Below, one piece after another: positions 12,736 to 26,900 of a stretch of 64,000 bases of DNA (its first letter is position 1; each line of letters starts with the position of its first letter). The position numbers and the translations under genes are program-made. A model generated the notes under the pieces. That model did not search any database. It had not been told where the DNA came from and worked only from the letters and a program-made list of their open reading frames with translations. The DNA is from Sphagnum compactum (lineage: Eukaryota > Bryophyta > Sphagnopsida > Sphagnales): the NCBI GenBank assembly GCA_965153455.1, contig OZ234504.1:5766001-5830000 (forward strand). Reading direction: 5' to 3'.

Positions 12736-13251
12736 TTGGCAGACAGGAGACACAGGAGATACCCACTTACCATTCAGATAACAATCATAGCATCCATTCG
12801 AGGGGGGTTCACCGCTCTGGTTGAAGGCTTAGTGTTACAACTGGTGAGAAACACAGCAACCTGCACTGCAATTTGTCTCACTACAATAGAGACTGCCAAT
12901 TTGCAGCACCAAAGTATGTATGAAGAATGCAACCAACGTTGTTGTGATGCTCTGTGACTGATCAGGGCCCATTTGAGACAAGTCCATTTCATGAAAGTCC
13001 ACATGTGACCCAATTACTCCTCGAGTAAAAGAGGGAAGGAGGGACAATTTGATTTGGAATTTGCACTCACAAGGCCACCAAAATGGATAGCAGATTGAGG
13101 CAATAGAGAGAAACAAAAGATAGAAACACACAGCTGGACTACCACAGAACATAGGGGGCTCAAACCAAGTGCCAACTTACTACAACATGAATGGGCTAGC
13201 CAGGCCCATCAGAGAGATATATAAAAATGAACGTAAATCAGAAGAGCCCTC

Positions 13252-16200
13252 TTATAATTGCTTGTCTTCAGCAACTGATTGCATGTACCCACTACGCCAA
13301 AAATTGGCGTCATTGAAATTAGGATCACCAATTAGACTGTCCTTTGCCCCAGGCTCAGGATTGTTGAAATCTGCTGTTTCCTTCAAATGAATGGGACCAG
13401 CCTCTCCTACCACACCTTCTCGCAGCATTTTCTCCATTGCTTTAGTTGTTCCATCTGGTTCTACACCAGCAACTTCTTCACCAGTCAGTGGGTTGATCAT
13501 ATGACTGTTGCCGGGAATCAAATCATGAGCATCTGATCGAGGAGAAAGCACCGATGGTACTGAAGTGAGCTCAGCAGTAGACAAAACCCCTGATGATGCA
13601 GGATTCTCCCATTGAGGATCTGGGAGATCAGGGACATCAACCTTGAATGGATTACTCTCATTGTTTACATCCTGTCCTGATGTGCCCTCAAAAGGTGACA
13701 CTGTCTCCCTCAAACCCAACGTCCACTCAGGTAGTTCCAAAGCTTGAACTGAGTGCAAGTTTTCCTCTTGAAACTCTTGAAACAGGTTCTCTGACAATCC
13801 AAAAGTTTGCAGCTTTGAAGCTGGGTCTTTCTCATCAGGCTCACTAAGGGTTGACTCTTGCTTTTCCTCGTTCAGATCCATTTCATTTTCAAGTCTTTCA
13901 AGCTTGTGATTCAAGGACCCCAAGTTATTTGCAGAGGATGCAGTATCAACCAAATCATCATCCTCCCCTAGTACCACCTCATCATCACTGCTGCTTCCTC
14001 CATTGCTATTTGGGGGGGAGACAGGGTTCGTGATTAGTCCATCCTCATTCTGACTCAGGGAAGAAGAGATGAGGAAGGTTGGCGATGATTCTTCTTTTGT
14101 CCTGTCATCTTGCAAAGTGAACCAGCTGACACTGCTGCAAAACCCACATACAACCAGTAAAATAGCCATTCTGCACATAACTTCCAATATGCTACATTGC
14201 ACAGTGGGATAGAACCAGGAATTCAGATACTGGATTCACAGTTTACCTGGCCTGTTCTTCCCCAAGTCGCAGTGATGAAATCACGACTTCTGCTGACTCA
14301 TCATCAAAGAAAACATCCTGCAAAACATGCTGATGGTCAGACTATTCCACAAGGTGAAAATGTGTAGCACTACTTGATATTGTTCCTTATGGTTTTGTGC
14401 TGACAGGAACATCATTGCAAGCAACAAGCAGCAAATGGCCATCAAACTCCAGGAGAACAGGACATACACAAAGGACATCTCTCACCTCTTCATCTCTCTC
14501 AATAGGCCCATGTCCCTGAAAACCATCACAGATATCAGCTTAGGTCATCCAAAATTAGGAAATAGAAATTGTCAGCTTCCAAAAGCATTTGCAATTGCTC
14601 CTCAAAGCCAACACCTCACCATCCTTCAGCCACAAAATCAGCAAACCAAGAAAACAACCCCTCACCATCCTTCAACCACAAAATCAGCTAACCAAGAAAG
14701 CAACCCATATAGCCAAAATGGAGGTGGCACAAACCTCCTCTGCATCCTCATTGTCAAACATGCTGTAGCGGTAGGCATCATGTGACAAGTTGCTGGTCAA
14801 ATTGGAAATGTCATAGTCCCTATCACGGAAGCCATCATCATCATCACTTTCAACTGTGCGGTCATGTACAGCTGTAGGACGCCTGCATTCACCCACCTCT
14901 GTATAATCAGACCCTTCCCTCCATTCACAACTTGGAAATTAGGTCACACAGGTTCCAGGCTTAGCAGTGAAGATTACTAACTTGAATAAACAACAGTAAG
15001 CTTTCCCAGCCTCCACCACATATAGCTCACAATTATGCAACTGCCTTCAGATGAAAACAAACTAATGAGAACTTCCTAAAGAAAGGAAAAAAAAACTTGC
15101 AATACATCTGTGCAGGTGTTTGGCACAAATCGTACCCACAGGACCATTGAAACACATTTTCAATCATGTTGCGTGGTTGGAGCACCAACAAAATCCAGTC
15201 ACTCCATTTTGGATTTGCCTGCAAAATGATCACAAAAGGTTTGAGGCTTGTTTCATTTCTAAAGCAAATATGATGACACTTCATTACGATTTTACACCTC
15301 AATTAGACCATACAATATCTACTACTGCCTGTGTCTTCATCTCAGCATATGAATTCCAGAGATGGGTTCCTGCCACAACCACAATTGTGAAACAACACAA
15401 AACCTGTAAGGTCATGTTGTGTCAAAATTGGGGGTTACATTCAAGATCCCACATCCACATGTCCTTTCACTAGAACATCAGCAGGTCAACATGTCAGGAT
15501 TTCTTGGTTTTGACATTTAGGATCAGTTCTGAGCACATGACAGTTGACCTTTAACATGGGATGCATGGCTGTGAGATGGACTTTCAATAACAGTCACCAC
15601 TTTGTAGTAAAACATGACCTGAAACACACTGTGATTCTGGAATAGACCTGTAGGTGGGCTTTTATGGTGGAGTTTGATGCTGAAGCCTGAATCATCCTGT
15701 TGGCAATGCGTGTTAAGTGCCCTAGGCTTCCTATTTTTGTTGGTGATTTGGTTTTTGTTGGCTTTGACTGCACATGAACCCACATTCAATGATCATTAAA
15801 ATGCACATAATAATTAGCTTGTGTACAAATGGATGTGAGAAACCATGATGCACACAACTGCCAGATTTGAGAATAAAGAGGCAGCTAAAACCACTGAGTT
15901 ATCATTAGCTCACACAAGCAACTCTTATATCATTAAGCAAAAATATACATATGTGAGAGAATGTTGTTGAAACCAGGTTATTGAACAGAAATGTTTTGAC
16001 TTCAGAAATGAGTACCTCCAACTGTGTCTCAGGAACGTAAGGGCTTTCATCAGCAGCCAACAACCTTGTGACAAAATCACAATCCTGGAAGAGGTGATCT
16101 AGTAATGCCTGGTTGTTGCTCTCCAAGCAGGATGACACAATACTCTCCACCTGGTGATGCAACATATTGTTGAAAGGGTAGCTACAAAACCACCCAACAA

Positions 16201-19200
16201 ATAGTCCCATCAATAAAACTGAGCATTTGGAGCTATTCATTGTCAGTGACCCGCACAACTGCTATCTATCTTCAGTCAACAAGACAGAAGCAAACAGAAC
16301 AGATTCATAACAAGCCCAAAGAAGCTGATGGATAAACCTCAAACAGGAGACAGTAGAGATAGTGAGATAAAGAAAAAGAAACCAAGAGATTAATGTCTCA
16401 CTGAAAGATTGCAAGAGGAGGCAGCAGAAGGAAAAGGATCTCCAACAGAGTAGAAGATTCCAATGGACAACAGTACTTGCCCAATTGCATGATTTAGCTC
16501 ACTCAGGTGTCTCCTTTGAGACTCTACTTTTAACACCCATAGAGCAGCATTTTTTCTGATGAAAACTGCAGAAATTGCTTAGATGCCAGCAAATGTACTT
16601 ACTCAAAGAAGAGCTTCAGAACCAGTTGAATGGCTCCTGAGGATATCAACTCTTTTCTGGCTCCCTCACTATTTGTTCTTAACAAAACTGCAATGAATTC
16701 CACAATCTTCCAAAAACCCACAGGCGCAGAGTTTTAGATTGCAGTAAGAAGAAATGAACAGAAAAAAGGATACCCAAAGCAGCAAGTCTTGCTAGTCAAA
16801 TGAGACGAATGTCCTAGGAACGCTACAAGCTTCTATGAGACTAGGGCAGTTTGCAAAATATTGTCTGCAACTATTGTATATGACCAATGCTTCAACAGCA
16901 ATATTAAGGTTGATTACACAGATAATTACATTATAGATATAAGAGTAAAGATTAACCTTCAGTCTGTGAATGCCAAGAGGAGGCTGGAGCTGCCCATAAG
17001 TAGTGAACAGAACTTTGTCCTCCGCAGACACATCCAGTACTTTAAGTAAGTCGCCTGTCATTGTACCCAAGCCAACAATAAGACACTGACCTCTAGAACT
17101 TTCTGCTGGCAATGTCAGCAGCGGTCAGCATGATGCCCTGAATTGTACTCAAATTACCACTGCTATCCACTCTCAGATGCACCTGAGTCCAGAAGGCATT
17201 TATGTTCCACATGCAAACCATGCCAACTGATAGGCATGTAGGTGCATACATGCTGCAAAGAGAAAAAAGATGGAAAGGAAGGAAGAAGAGCAAAGACATC
17301 CACAAAAGGCTCTAACAAATGTAAGACATGGAGACACAACACTCTGATTGGTAGCATCAGGTTTTGGAACACAGATGAAAAGTACACTGGAACTGGAAAG
17401 AAACCTACCCAGTCTTTGAAGCATTCCTTCAACGGTATCTGGATTGGCTGTCGATACAGGCTCAGTGACATGCTGCCCCCGAGCAGCTCCTGCAGCTGCT
17501 ATTGTGGCAGCTCTCTTTGGATCCAAAAGAGAGATACATACAGAGAGCGCATGTACAACCGTAGACTTTGACTCTGGATCTTCCAATACATGATGAAAGA
17601 GCTTCCCTACAAACCTGCAAAGGCACCTTGTAATGGTTGAGTTCACATAATTAACTGTAACTGTACACGAGATTTTTTCCAGTTTCTTAAACCTAAAAGA
17701 AATCAACTATTTGAGGGATATATTCCATGTACCCATGCACAGGAAAGCTCATCAGAAAACATAGTGGACTTGTGAAACATCTGTACACATGCAGATAGTT
17801 TCAAGAAACATACTTTGGGCTAGCAAGTTTTGAAGCCAGTGCAGATTGAGCAATGCGAGTAATAGCGGAGAGAGTCTCAGCTGCATTAGCATGCACTTCT
17901 GAGGAGTTCTGCACAAAGAGAAAGAAAATAGCTTAAGCTGCTGAAGTCCACCACACAATCACTGTGTAAGTAGCATCAACACTTCTACAGCAACCCAGCA
18001 AGGAGAAAGCATCTTGTGGTCAATAGAAGGCAAAACAAAGCTCCAAGCTATTGAGGCTTAGCAAGAAACTCAAGGGTTTGTAGCTGTGTTTTCTATTATA
18101 GTCACCACAAAATGTATGCATCAACTCTTGTACTGTTTGGAACAGATAGCAACTTCTACCTTACCACCTTATTTAGAAAAGCAAGACCCTTGGTAGACCT
18201 CATATCCACAGATATTTCTCAAACACTTTTTTTGCTAAGTATTTTAAGTGGGCTTGCTACAGGAAGTGCAAACAAGGAATACCAGAGGACTAAGCTTGTC
18301 CACAAGCATCTCCAGCAGATCAGTATCCGCCAACCATTGTAGGGAATCCACATGAAAGGCATAAATATGTTCATCGGCTCCAACCAGTCGTACCAGAATC
18401 TACAAACCAAAACAGAATCTATGCTTGAGAACAATCCAAGATTGCTAAGTCAGATTCATCACCAAGCTGTCATGGTCATCAACATTGGATTTCCTTCAGA
18501 ATGGGTATTACAACTAAACACCAACACCACTTCTCCCACTGGGGTCTGCAACCTCTCAGAGAGGACTGGACTGCTTCAAAGCTTCATTTTCAATCACCCT
18601 TCTTTGTGCAGAAGTAAAATCAAGAAGGAAACAAAAGCAGACCTCCATAATTGAGGTGATCCCAATAAGATCCACCAATTTCATTAGTATCTCCTGATGC
18701 GCCTGGAAGAAACCATTCCCATACACCCAACAGCCAAAGAAAGATGAATACTGCAAAATGACAGAATGACTCTACAAATGCATCCCCATTGCATAAATCA
18801 CACTTGGAACTACCACTGACCATTTCAACTTACAAAAGCAGCAGCAGTCCACAAAGAGAAGGCAGGATACAAAGGATGGACCAATAATGAAACCACAACA
18901 TGGCCATTTGCGGGTGCCTCTAATTAAGGCAGTTAAGCATGCCACAGCATTATGGAGCATAGAATAAGTTTGCACCCAACAGGGACTGCTGGCAATGGCA
19001 TACAAATAAGCCCAACTGTGACCATGTGATACAGTCATTTCAATTCATCTAAACTCAACCAAACCAGAATTGTGACTAACATCCCAGATAATGCAAGTGT
19101 GAGATACCTCACAAATAAAGAGTATGAGAATGAATTCCTGGTGGTCTGTTCAGCCAGGGCTGGAGATAAGAAGAGAAGACATACTTGCAAGTATTGCATC

Positions 19201-22200
19201 ACAGGTACAGTTTTTCTAAGCAGCAAGCTTACAACAACCTGCAGTAACATGTCAAGATAAAAGCAGCTATTAGTGTTAAATAAGCAGGTTCCTACCACAT
19301 CCATATATCCACCCAAGTTCCCTGAAGATACATCCATATATATAAATTTGTCAAGGCAAGGGCTACCACTCAAAGCTCTTAAAAGTACCTCAGGAGTCCA
19401 TTACACACAGAAAGATCTGCACATCAACATATGACACTATCTAGCAAGGAACCAGTCCCAACATACTTCCACAGTGACAACACATCCTTGTAAACGGAAA
19501 GCTAAATATCTCAAACACCCAATGGCCTGCAAGAGAGAGTAATCAGTCACCAACCTGTTCTGTGCATTAAGTACTGTTCGAACCCATGCACCCATTTCCA
19601 ACTTTGAGTGAACAAGGATGAGCTTTTACCTTACTAAAGTAACCAGCCAACAAAGTTCCATGTGGTCTACCAGGCTCCAGAAAGGAGAAAAGAAAATCCA
19701 TGAGCTGCACATAAAGAACACGTCAAGGTCCCCTCTTCTAACCTCTCTCAATCTTTCTCTACAATAAGCCAGTTTTGCAGGTCATAAGGTTTGATGATGA
19801 GCGATCGAGTAACATAATGTCCCCACATGCTGAAAAGTGAAAGAACTGAACTGGCCATGAATCTAGTCTCATTACTTTTGTTGGGCCCTTCATCACCCAA
19901 CAGGAGTGACCAACAGCATGGTACCACTCACCGCATCATCCTCAACCAGTGTCTTGAATATGACATCAATGTCACAAGTGAAGATTTCACACGCGATAAA
20001 TGGAAATCTGCCATTCAAGAACCAAAGAGCATATGACCACCTTGCACAGAAAGCAAATTCTGATCAATATACAAGAGAATGGCAAGGAAAGATAGGTCCA
20101 TTCTCCTCTATAGGACATATTTCTTCAAGACATTGGAATTTATCATTTCTCCTCATCTATTTGCTGCTCAGCTGTTGAAAGACAGTGTGAATAGTATGAA
20201 ATGGATGGCTGCATGAGCCTACTTGAAGGCACGCTTGTTGTCTGCATTCTCAGGTGGCTCCTCTATGACAAAGCATAGCAATGACCGCACTTGTACCTTT
20301 CCCCGTAGGCTGCAAAAGGAAAAAGAAGGTTGTTCAGCTTGCAAAATAGCAATTCCGTATCAAACCAAAATATGAAAGGTACAGGCAAACCTTCCAAACA
20401 GCTTGACCAAACGTCATCTGAGCTCGTGACGACTTACAAATTTATCAGGCGGCTGTTGAGAGCTTTACATTCCTGAATGATCTCCTCCTCATCAAGGAGT
20501 TCTTCCAGTGTGTACCCATCTTTGTCAAGCACAGACTCAACCTGCATGCAACAGAAGCAACAACTCAGAGGGGTGGGTGCATGGAGATCTCTCAGCATGA
20601 GACAATACAATCTGGGAAGAATCTCTCATGTTACAAAAATTCAGAAATGTGAAATGGATAAAGAAGCAGCAATCCATTACCCTTTGCTCTTAGGTACTAC
20701 AGTAACAATATGACTAGTGCAAGCATACTATCACTAAATGTACAGCCATTGCCACAACAATCAGACCGGAAAATTTTCAGAACCAGGTCTTCAGTCAGTA
20801 AGGATGTGGAGCATAGTGGATACAGAGAACCACAAACAAAGAAGAACAACAGAATCATTGACATTATGTATCTGTAATAACTTCATTTCAGTTGAGCTAG
20901 GAACCAAAATCTCCTCAGTGAGTTCATCAGCTCCTGGGAGCTGGTGGAGGTCAACATCAAGCATTAACCAAAGTACTGAGTTTCCATCTCAAGACCAGTC
21001 ATCACAGGAAAAAAAGAGCCAGGATGCTGGATAGCTTTTTAAAAAATCTAAAAAGAAGGTATTTATTAAGATGATTCATATGCCTCATGCAGATCAAACA
21101 ACTCAAGACAAAACAGGAACACAGAAAGTAAGAGAAAAAAGAAAAGAAAAGAAAAAACCCCAACAAGAAAGGAGGAAGAACAGAGACAGGAATGAGACTC
21201 TAAGAGCATGTTCTTTTGAGAACAACATGGGTTTTGAAAAGCTCCTCACTTAGGATTAAAAAGCCCCCAAATAGTCATTTTGAAGATTCCCTATGGCAGA
21301 AACACCAAACATACATCTTTCTTTGTGGGGTTAATCAAACCCACAGTTCAATTTAACAGAAACTTCGAAAAGAAACCTTTTCTCTTCTCTTCAGCAGCCT
21401 AATTAAGCTCACCATTTGAGCTATGAAGAACCCTTTTGGAGTTACAAAGCCTTAATAGCCTATAAACTGACTACTGAGTACTCCAAATTTGGTAGAATCT
21501 GAAGAATTGGAATTCACACAAGGCATACAAGTCATGCTAATACTGCATATTGTGACTGAGGATGCCTGTAAAATGGTGTTCAAGGGTTTGGAAGCTTAGG
21601 ATGTTTAAAAGTCATGATACTTCAGATCTGACAACAGAATAGAAACAATCAGAAAATATCTATGAGATTGTGGAGAAATCTCCATTACAATAATGTGAAC
21701 AATGAGTACAGTCATAACCTCATGAGAGTTGGAGTTGCTCACAAAGTGTCAGACCCATCATCACCTTCATCATGAATAGCTATTCAGTGTCTGATGAGCT
21801 GCCATGATTACCTACTGACTTCATCAGCTTGCAACAATGGCAGGTGTAGATAAATATATGATAAGCAGACCCAAAATCTGGGCAACCATTGTTAAAAATC
21901 TGCATCCTCCTGAGATTGATTCTGTTGGAAGCAATGGGAGGACTCAGTCATGATGTTTGCTAGCACTTAAGAGATGTAGCTAATTGAAAAATGTCAACGG
22001 TATACCTGATTCAAACTGTAACAAAATAGCAACAATCAACAAGAATGAAAAGTCTGGAAACCCCACTCTAAAGAAAAAGAGAGAACAAGATCACAACATA
22101 AAAATTGAGTAGCAGTTTGAACAACAGCAGCAACATTCGTAAAAGCAGCAACAGTGATATGCATGTTGGGGGATCTTCAACAGAAACATGTATACAGTCA

Positions 22201-22705
22201 TACCCATGTTGGGGATCTTCAACAGAAACAGGTATACAGTCATACCCATGTCGAGGGATCTTCAACAGAAACATGTATACCATCATATCCATGTTGTAGG
22301 ATCTTCGAGGGAAACAAGTATAGAGCTTCATAGCAAAAGAAGAAGAAGAAGAAGAAGAAGCTTATAGCCACTTCAAAACTTCTGAGAGAGAAGCAGAACT
22401 GGCTGCATTTCTATCTAGATACAGGATTCATTTTCATGAGCTGCCAAGCTGCACATACAGGTCAATTGATTCTACAAGCTCAAACTGCAATGCTCTGGAC
22501 ATAAGAGCCACCGGTTTTGTAAGCTGAAATTTTACTCTCCCACCACACACACTCCCTGAAGTAAGTGCTCATTGTCTTGCAAAACCACCCCACCCAACAA
22601 CCCTAATCCCCCCCTCTCTCTTCTTCGCGGGTGAAATTCCCGGATGGGTGCACTAGGCAAACTTACCGGAGAAGTTGTCGATAAACCAGCTACCCGCCAA
22701 AACAT
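13252..22705 (-). CDS. SAPS-domain (SIT4-associated) PP6 regulatory subunit
   Basis: Nineteen coding exons, high to low coordinate: 22667-22705, 20438-20541, 20223-20309, 19932-20007, 19630-19704, 19185-19238, 18643-18702, 18283-18399, 17814-17908, 17409-17614, 16957-17054, 16603-16706, 16016-16181, 15648-15767, 15136-15218, 14735-14882, 14486-14515, 14247-14317, 13252-14134. Every junction has a GT donor and AG acceptor, phases agree, and the sum is 2616 nt (871 codons plus stop). The N-terminus MFWRVAGLSTTSPVESVLDK and the blocks LEELLDEEEIIQECKALN, FPFIACEIFTCDID, KLVDLIGITSIME and LSVCISLLDPKRA identify the SAPS repeat region (about residues 1-450). GHLTRIANRM, the acidic ESDDDDGFRDRDYD, and FFDDESAEVVISSLRLG are the conserved plant second half. 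The last exon encodes a long acidic, probably disordered tail. SAPS proteins bind and direct the PP6/SIT4 phosphatase catalytic subunit. The start fits the family. No disabling change was seen. Confidence 0.95.
22171..22330. repeat. Four-copy 42-43 bp tandem repeat in SAPS intron 1
   Basis: GGATCTTC begins units at 22171, 22213, 22256 and 22299, spaced 42, 43 and 43 bases. Each unit continues with AACAGAAACA(T/G)GTATAC and a CAT(A)CCCATGT end, the last copy being more diverged. It is directly followed by a GAA trinucleotide run at about 22338-22360. Both lie in intron 1 of the SAPS gene. Confidence 0.85.
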
Positions 22706-23330
22706 TTTTCTCAGAAAGCGTTCAATCTCTGTCGACTCGGGTGCTGCTCTCCGCCGTTGGGGGCCAGAAAGAATCTATCTGCCACCACCCACCTGTACAC
22801 GGTAGCAAGCAGGCAGCCGGTGGTTTGTCTTTCTCTGCTCAAAAACTGAGCAGCACAGAAGAACGTCTGCCGTCGAGCCTTCTTTCTTTCTTTTCTACCT
22901 GTTCGGTTTGCCCCAGAGACGTTTTGGCAAGAGCAGCCGAGCTAAGAAACCCCCTACAAAACGAGCTCTCTTTCTTCAAACCCTTTTTTGACCCAGTCAC
23001 ACCATCTCAAACCCAGTCTCTGAGCCGGCACTTGAAACAAAGTCTCCGTCGTTGCCGTGCCCAAATGATTCTACGTCTTCATTCCCCTTCCCAACGCCAC
23101 CTTCCTTTGCACAGCCAAGATCACAGAGTAGGGAAACTGACTGGGGAAAGAGGGTAAGGGAAGGGGCAAAACCACCTTGAGCTTCACGGCAACATGAACT
23201 GCAGAAATGCTTCACAAGATCTTACACAAAAGCTGAGCTCCCCGGAAAAAGCTTTCCTCGCTCTTCTCTGGTACGAAACACAACCAGAAACACGCACCAC
23301 GCGCAAACCCTAATCACCTTGATACCACTG
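22706..23330 (-). promoter_or_regulatory. Presumed 5' UTR and promoter of the SAPS gene
   Basis: A less AT-rich stretch with CT-rich tracts directly upstream of the ATG at 22705. A telo-box word (AAACCCTA on the plus strand) lies at about 23306-23313; telo-boxes are common in promoters and 5' UTRs of plant housekeeping genes. The transcription start is not determined. A 160-codon plus-strand frame here (22675-23157) runs antisense through exon 1 and is not taken as a gene. Confidence 0.45.
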
Positions 23331-23733
23331 CTATGTACCGATTGAGAAAACAGTTTCTGCTGGACCAAAAATCCGCCGAAAAAAAATCACGGGGAAGAAG
23401 TGTGACTGGGTTTTTGCACAGCGACGGATGTCGGGATGAGCAGAATTCGACGTGCTCAGTTTGCGAAAGTGGCGATGGCGACAAAACCGGAACCAAAAGT
23501 GCGGAAGTAGACGACGCACAAAAGCAACGAAAACGGAGCTCACGGAGCTCCGTAGCTATGGCGGGGGATTTCACTGCGTCTCTGTTCACACTGGGTTTCC
23601 CTTTTTTCCATTCACACTGTTTTCTTGCCGACGTGGAAAACATGGCCTCTCGATCGACCCCGCGGGCAGTTATGGGAAGGGCTACACGAGGTACATGGCC
23701 AGGTAAGTTTCGCCAAACATGGTTTTGGTGATT

Positions 23734-23993
23734 ACTGGCCACAGTAGCCATGGCAGCTGCTTTTCCACCCCCAATAGCCAGGTAATCACTTCCATAACAC
23801 CCATGGGACTTTTTTAATTTTAATTTTTATTTTTATAAATGTTATAATTTAATTATTCATTTTCACAAGATGGGAGGTAGGGTGGTGAAAAATAAAATAA
23901 TAATAAAATAAAATAAAATAAAATGGTCACATGTGGAAGGATGCCCTGGCTATTGGTGCAGGGACAGCAGGTGCCATGGCTATTGTGGCCAGT
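23734..23993. mobile_element. Foldback MITE (about 260 bp) upstream of the SAPS gene
   Basis: The left end reads ACTGGCCACAGTAGCCATGG and the right end, on the opposite strand, ACTGGCCACAATAGCCATGG. The match continues inward over about 50 bases (both arms have CCAATAGCCAGG) and weakly to about 80. The centre is AT-rich with AATAAAATAAAATAAAA runs and has no coding capacity. Long terminal inverted repeats, small size and a gene-proximal position fit a MITE. I could not fix a target-site duplication. Confidence 0.75.
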
Positions 23994-26900
23994 GCATTTA
24001 ATACCTAGTCATAACCCCAACTATGTTCTCCCCTGACAAACTGGTTAAACTTTTATAGAAAAAGAAATTCAAATTTTAATTTTAAGTGGAAGTTTTAGTA
24101 AATGACACCCAAAACCTATAGCCAAAAAAATCCTTATTTTTACAAATTTATAAGGAATTTATAATGAATGTTTATAAATTGGAAGAAATTGCATGGCATT
24201 TTGGAAAATGAAACACTTGCACTAATATAGACATTCCATTTCCGGAATGCCCTCCCACATTGATTTTTAATCATTAAAATTGTGGAATTTTTAATCATTA
24301 AAATTGTTGATTTTTAACCATGTATAATGCCCTTCAGCTGCAAGCATTATTGGAATTGGGGTGCCTCATGCAAACCCTTATTCCAATAATGCCTACAACC
24401 TTCAATGTTAACCCTAGACCCTAAACCCTAAACCAATGTTACTCTGGTATGACCATTGATAGGAAAAACCTTGCTAGGCCAATATTGGTTACCAACATTA
24501 ATATTAATGTTAGTTTGGTAAGGGCTTGAAGTAATATCGCCCTTGTACCAATTTTATATTGATTTCAATACCAATTATATGAATTTTTTTATTACCAACC
24601 CAAGATCAATATGAAACCTAATATTAGAATCATAAAGTCATTTCCGTAAAAACATTTGCAAGTATCATCACAAACTTATCAAGCTTATCTGTTGGTATAG
24701 ATTTTGTGCAAAATTCAATTTTCATAAATTTATACTAAAAAATCGCATAATTTTATGCAAAATTATATTATGATAATCGCATGAATTTAGTTAAAACATA
24801 AAGTATACATATTTTACATCGAAACATCATAAGTAAAAAAACACACACCATTTATATAAAATTAATATAAATTTTTAATGCCATTTTTACATTTTGAAAT
24901 TCATAGATTTTGCACAAACATATTATTTTATGATAATTTCATGATATGGAAATTTGTGATGATGTGTTAAAATTATATTTGTCAAGTTGAAAAATACAAA
25001 CCCCCCCCCCCCCCCCCCCCCCCCCCAAAAAAAATTAAATCATAAAAATTTGGGAAAAGGCTAATCATTAACATCACAAATTTAACATGCAACAACTTAA
25101 TAATGAAATTTGTGTGAAATTTGTTCATTCATAGTTTTGTACATTTTATGCATGAATATCATGTTTTGAAAACACATTTGACACATGAATAAATGTGTTA
25201 ACAGATGAAATATAAATTTATAAATAAATTAATGTCACATGAATTTTGCATCTTCCTATAAATTTGTGTGTCAAATATGTTTTCAATGCATAATATTAGT
25301 GTGTGAAACATATAAATTATGAATTAATAAAATTTGCATGATTTTGATTACTAAATCATGAAATGTTAAATTTGTGATGAAAGATCAAGCCTTCCTTCCA
25401 TTGGGACATATAAAACATTATGAAAATTGTTTGAAAAACAAGTACCTCGGTAACATTGAAATTGGTTTTACAAGTTTGAGTTGTGTGAATGTATCGAATT
25501 CAAAGCAAGTTCATGATTCAAAATTGATTCCATTTCCACTAATCATTTCCCATTGTCTAACTTATGTAAATGACTTATTCATGGTGCTTATGAATGTGTT
25601 TTTTTTGTGTTAGTCCTTATCTTGAGTTTTCGCACATCCCTTTTTCCTTCACCATGAACTTTCAATATCACAAAATTTCAATAGAATCCATGCAAAAATC
25701 ATAAAACAATATGTCTTTGCAAAATTCATGGGCTTCAAAATGTAAAACTGGCACAAAAGATATATATACACATGAATGATGTGTTTTTTTTTTACTTATG
25801 ATGTCTTGGTGTGAAGTATGTAAAATTTACATTTTAACTAAATTTGTCCAATTAACATGATGTAATCATTAGGAAGAATCATGTCCATTCCAAACCATGC
25901 ATTTACGACTTTTGTCTAGATCAACCATTTTTGCGACTTTAGACATGACTGTTTTCTATGGCATGTAATAAAAACGACTGATAGTTACATATACGACTAC
26001 AAAGTGGTTTGCAATTGCATATGCAATTTATACTTGTGACTAATGTTGATTTAGATGAAAATCAAAATGAAAAATATATTTATATCATCCATTTTTAGTG
26101 ACATTCCAAAATAGATGAAAATGTAGTTGTTTTCGCATTTTGGAAAATGGTTCATAGGCCATTGGACACCATGTAACATCTTTTCAACTTGATTTGCGAC
26201 TATAAATCCAAGTCACAAATGCACATGTAATTAAATGTGAAAAAAAAAGAGTTGGCCAATGAAATTGCTAGATTTAATGTTTTAATTGTTTATTTTTAAC
26301 TTTTTTCAATGAACTAACCATTAAATGTGTGATAAAATTTGGTCGGTTTGTGGAAATTTCAAAGGACCCATGGCAATTAATGGTAGAAAATAGGGTTAGG
26401 TAATAGGTAATATGTATGTGGATAAATAGTAGGTATTTTATCACGTTGATATGTCATAGCATTTTTTAATTAATTAAGGTAGGCTAGGTAATAGGTAGTA
26501 GGTATTAAATAGTATGTACATAGGTTAATTAATTATATGTATTTCATTGTGTTGAATGAAATAATGTTATGTTGAATTAATTAATTAGGCTAGATAATTG
26601 ATTAGTTACTAAGTTGAAAATTATAAGGTAGTAAGTAGTAGGCAATATGTATGTGGGCTAAGTTGTAGGTATTTGTTGATATGTGATAATGACTTTGAAC
26701 TAATTAATTAGGCCATGTAATTTATTTTAAAAATACGTTAGGTTTAAGAAATGGGTGTCGACAAGGTAAAGTAGATAAAAAAAAACAGTCCACCCAAAAT
26801 CCAATTAAAAAATGGAACAATTTTTGATATGGACACAAGAGAGTGGATTCAAAATATTCTAAAATAGAAATATAAAACCATAGGGCCTTGCATTTAGTTT

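Noticed and set aside
22675-23157. 160-codon plus-strand open frame
   Set aside because: It runs antisense across SAPS exon 1 and its 5' UTR. No family motif; probably a shadow frame in a less AT-rich region.
23314-23751. 145-codon minus-strand open frame upstream of the SAPS gene
   Set aside because: Its start falls inside the MITE arm, it has no recognisable domain, and it ends in likely promoter sequence.
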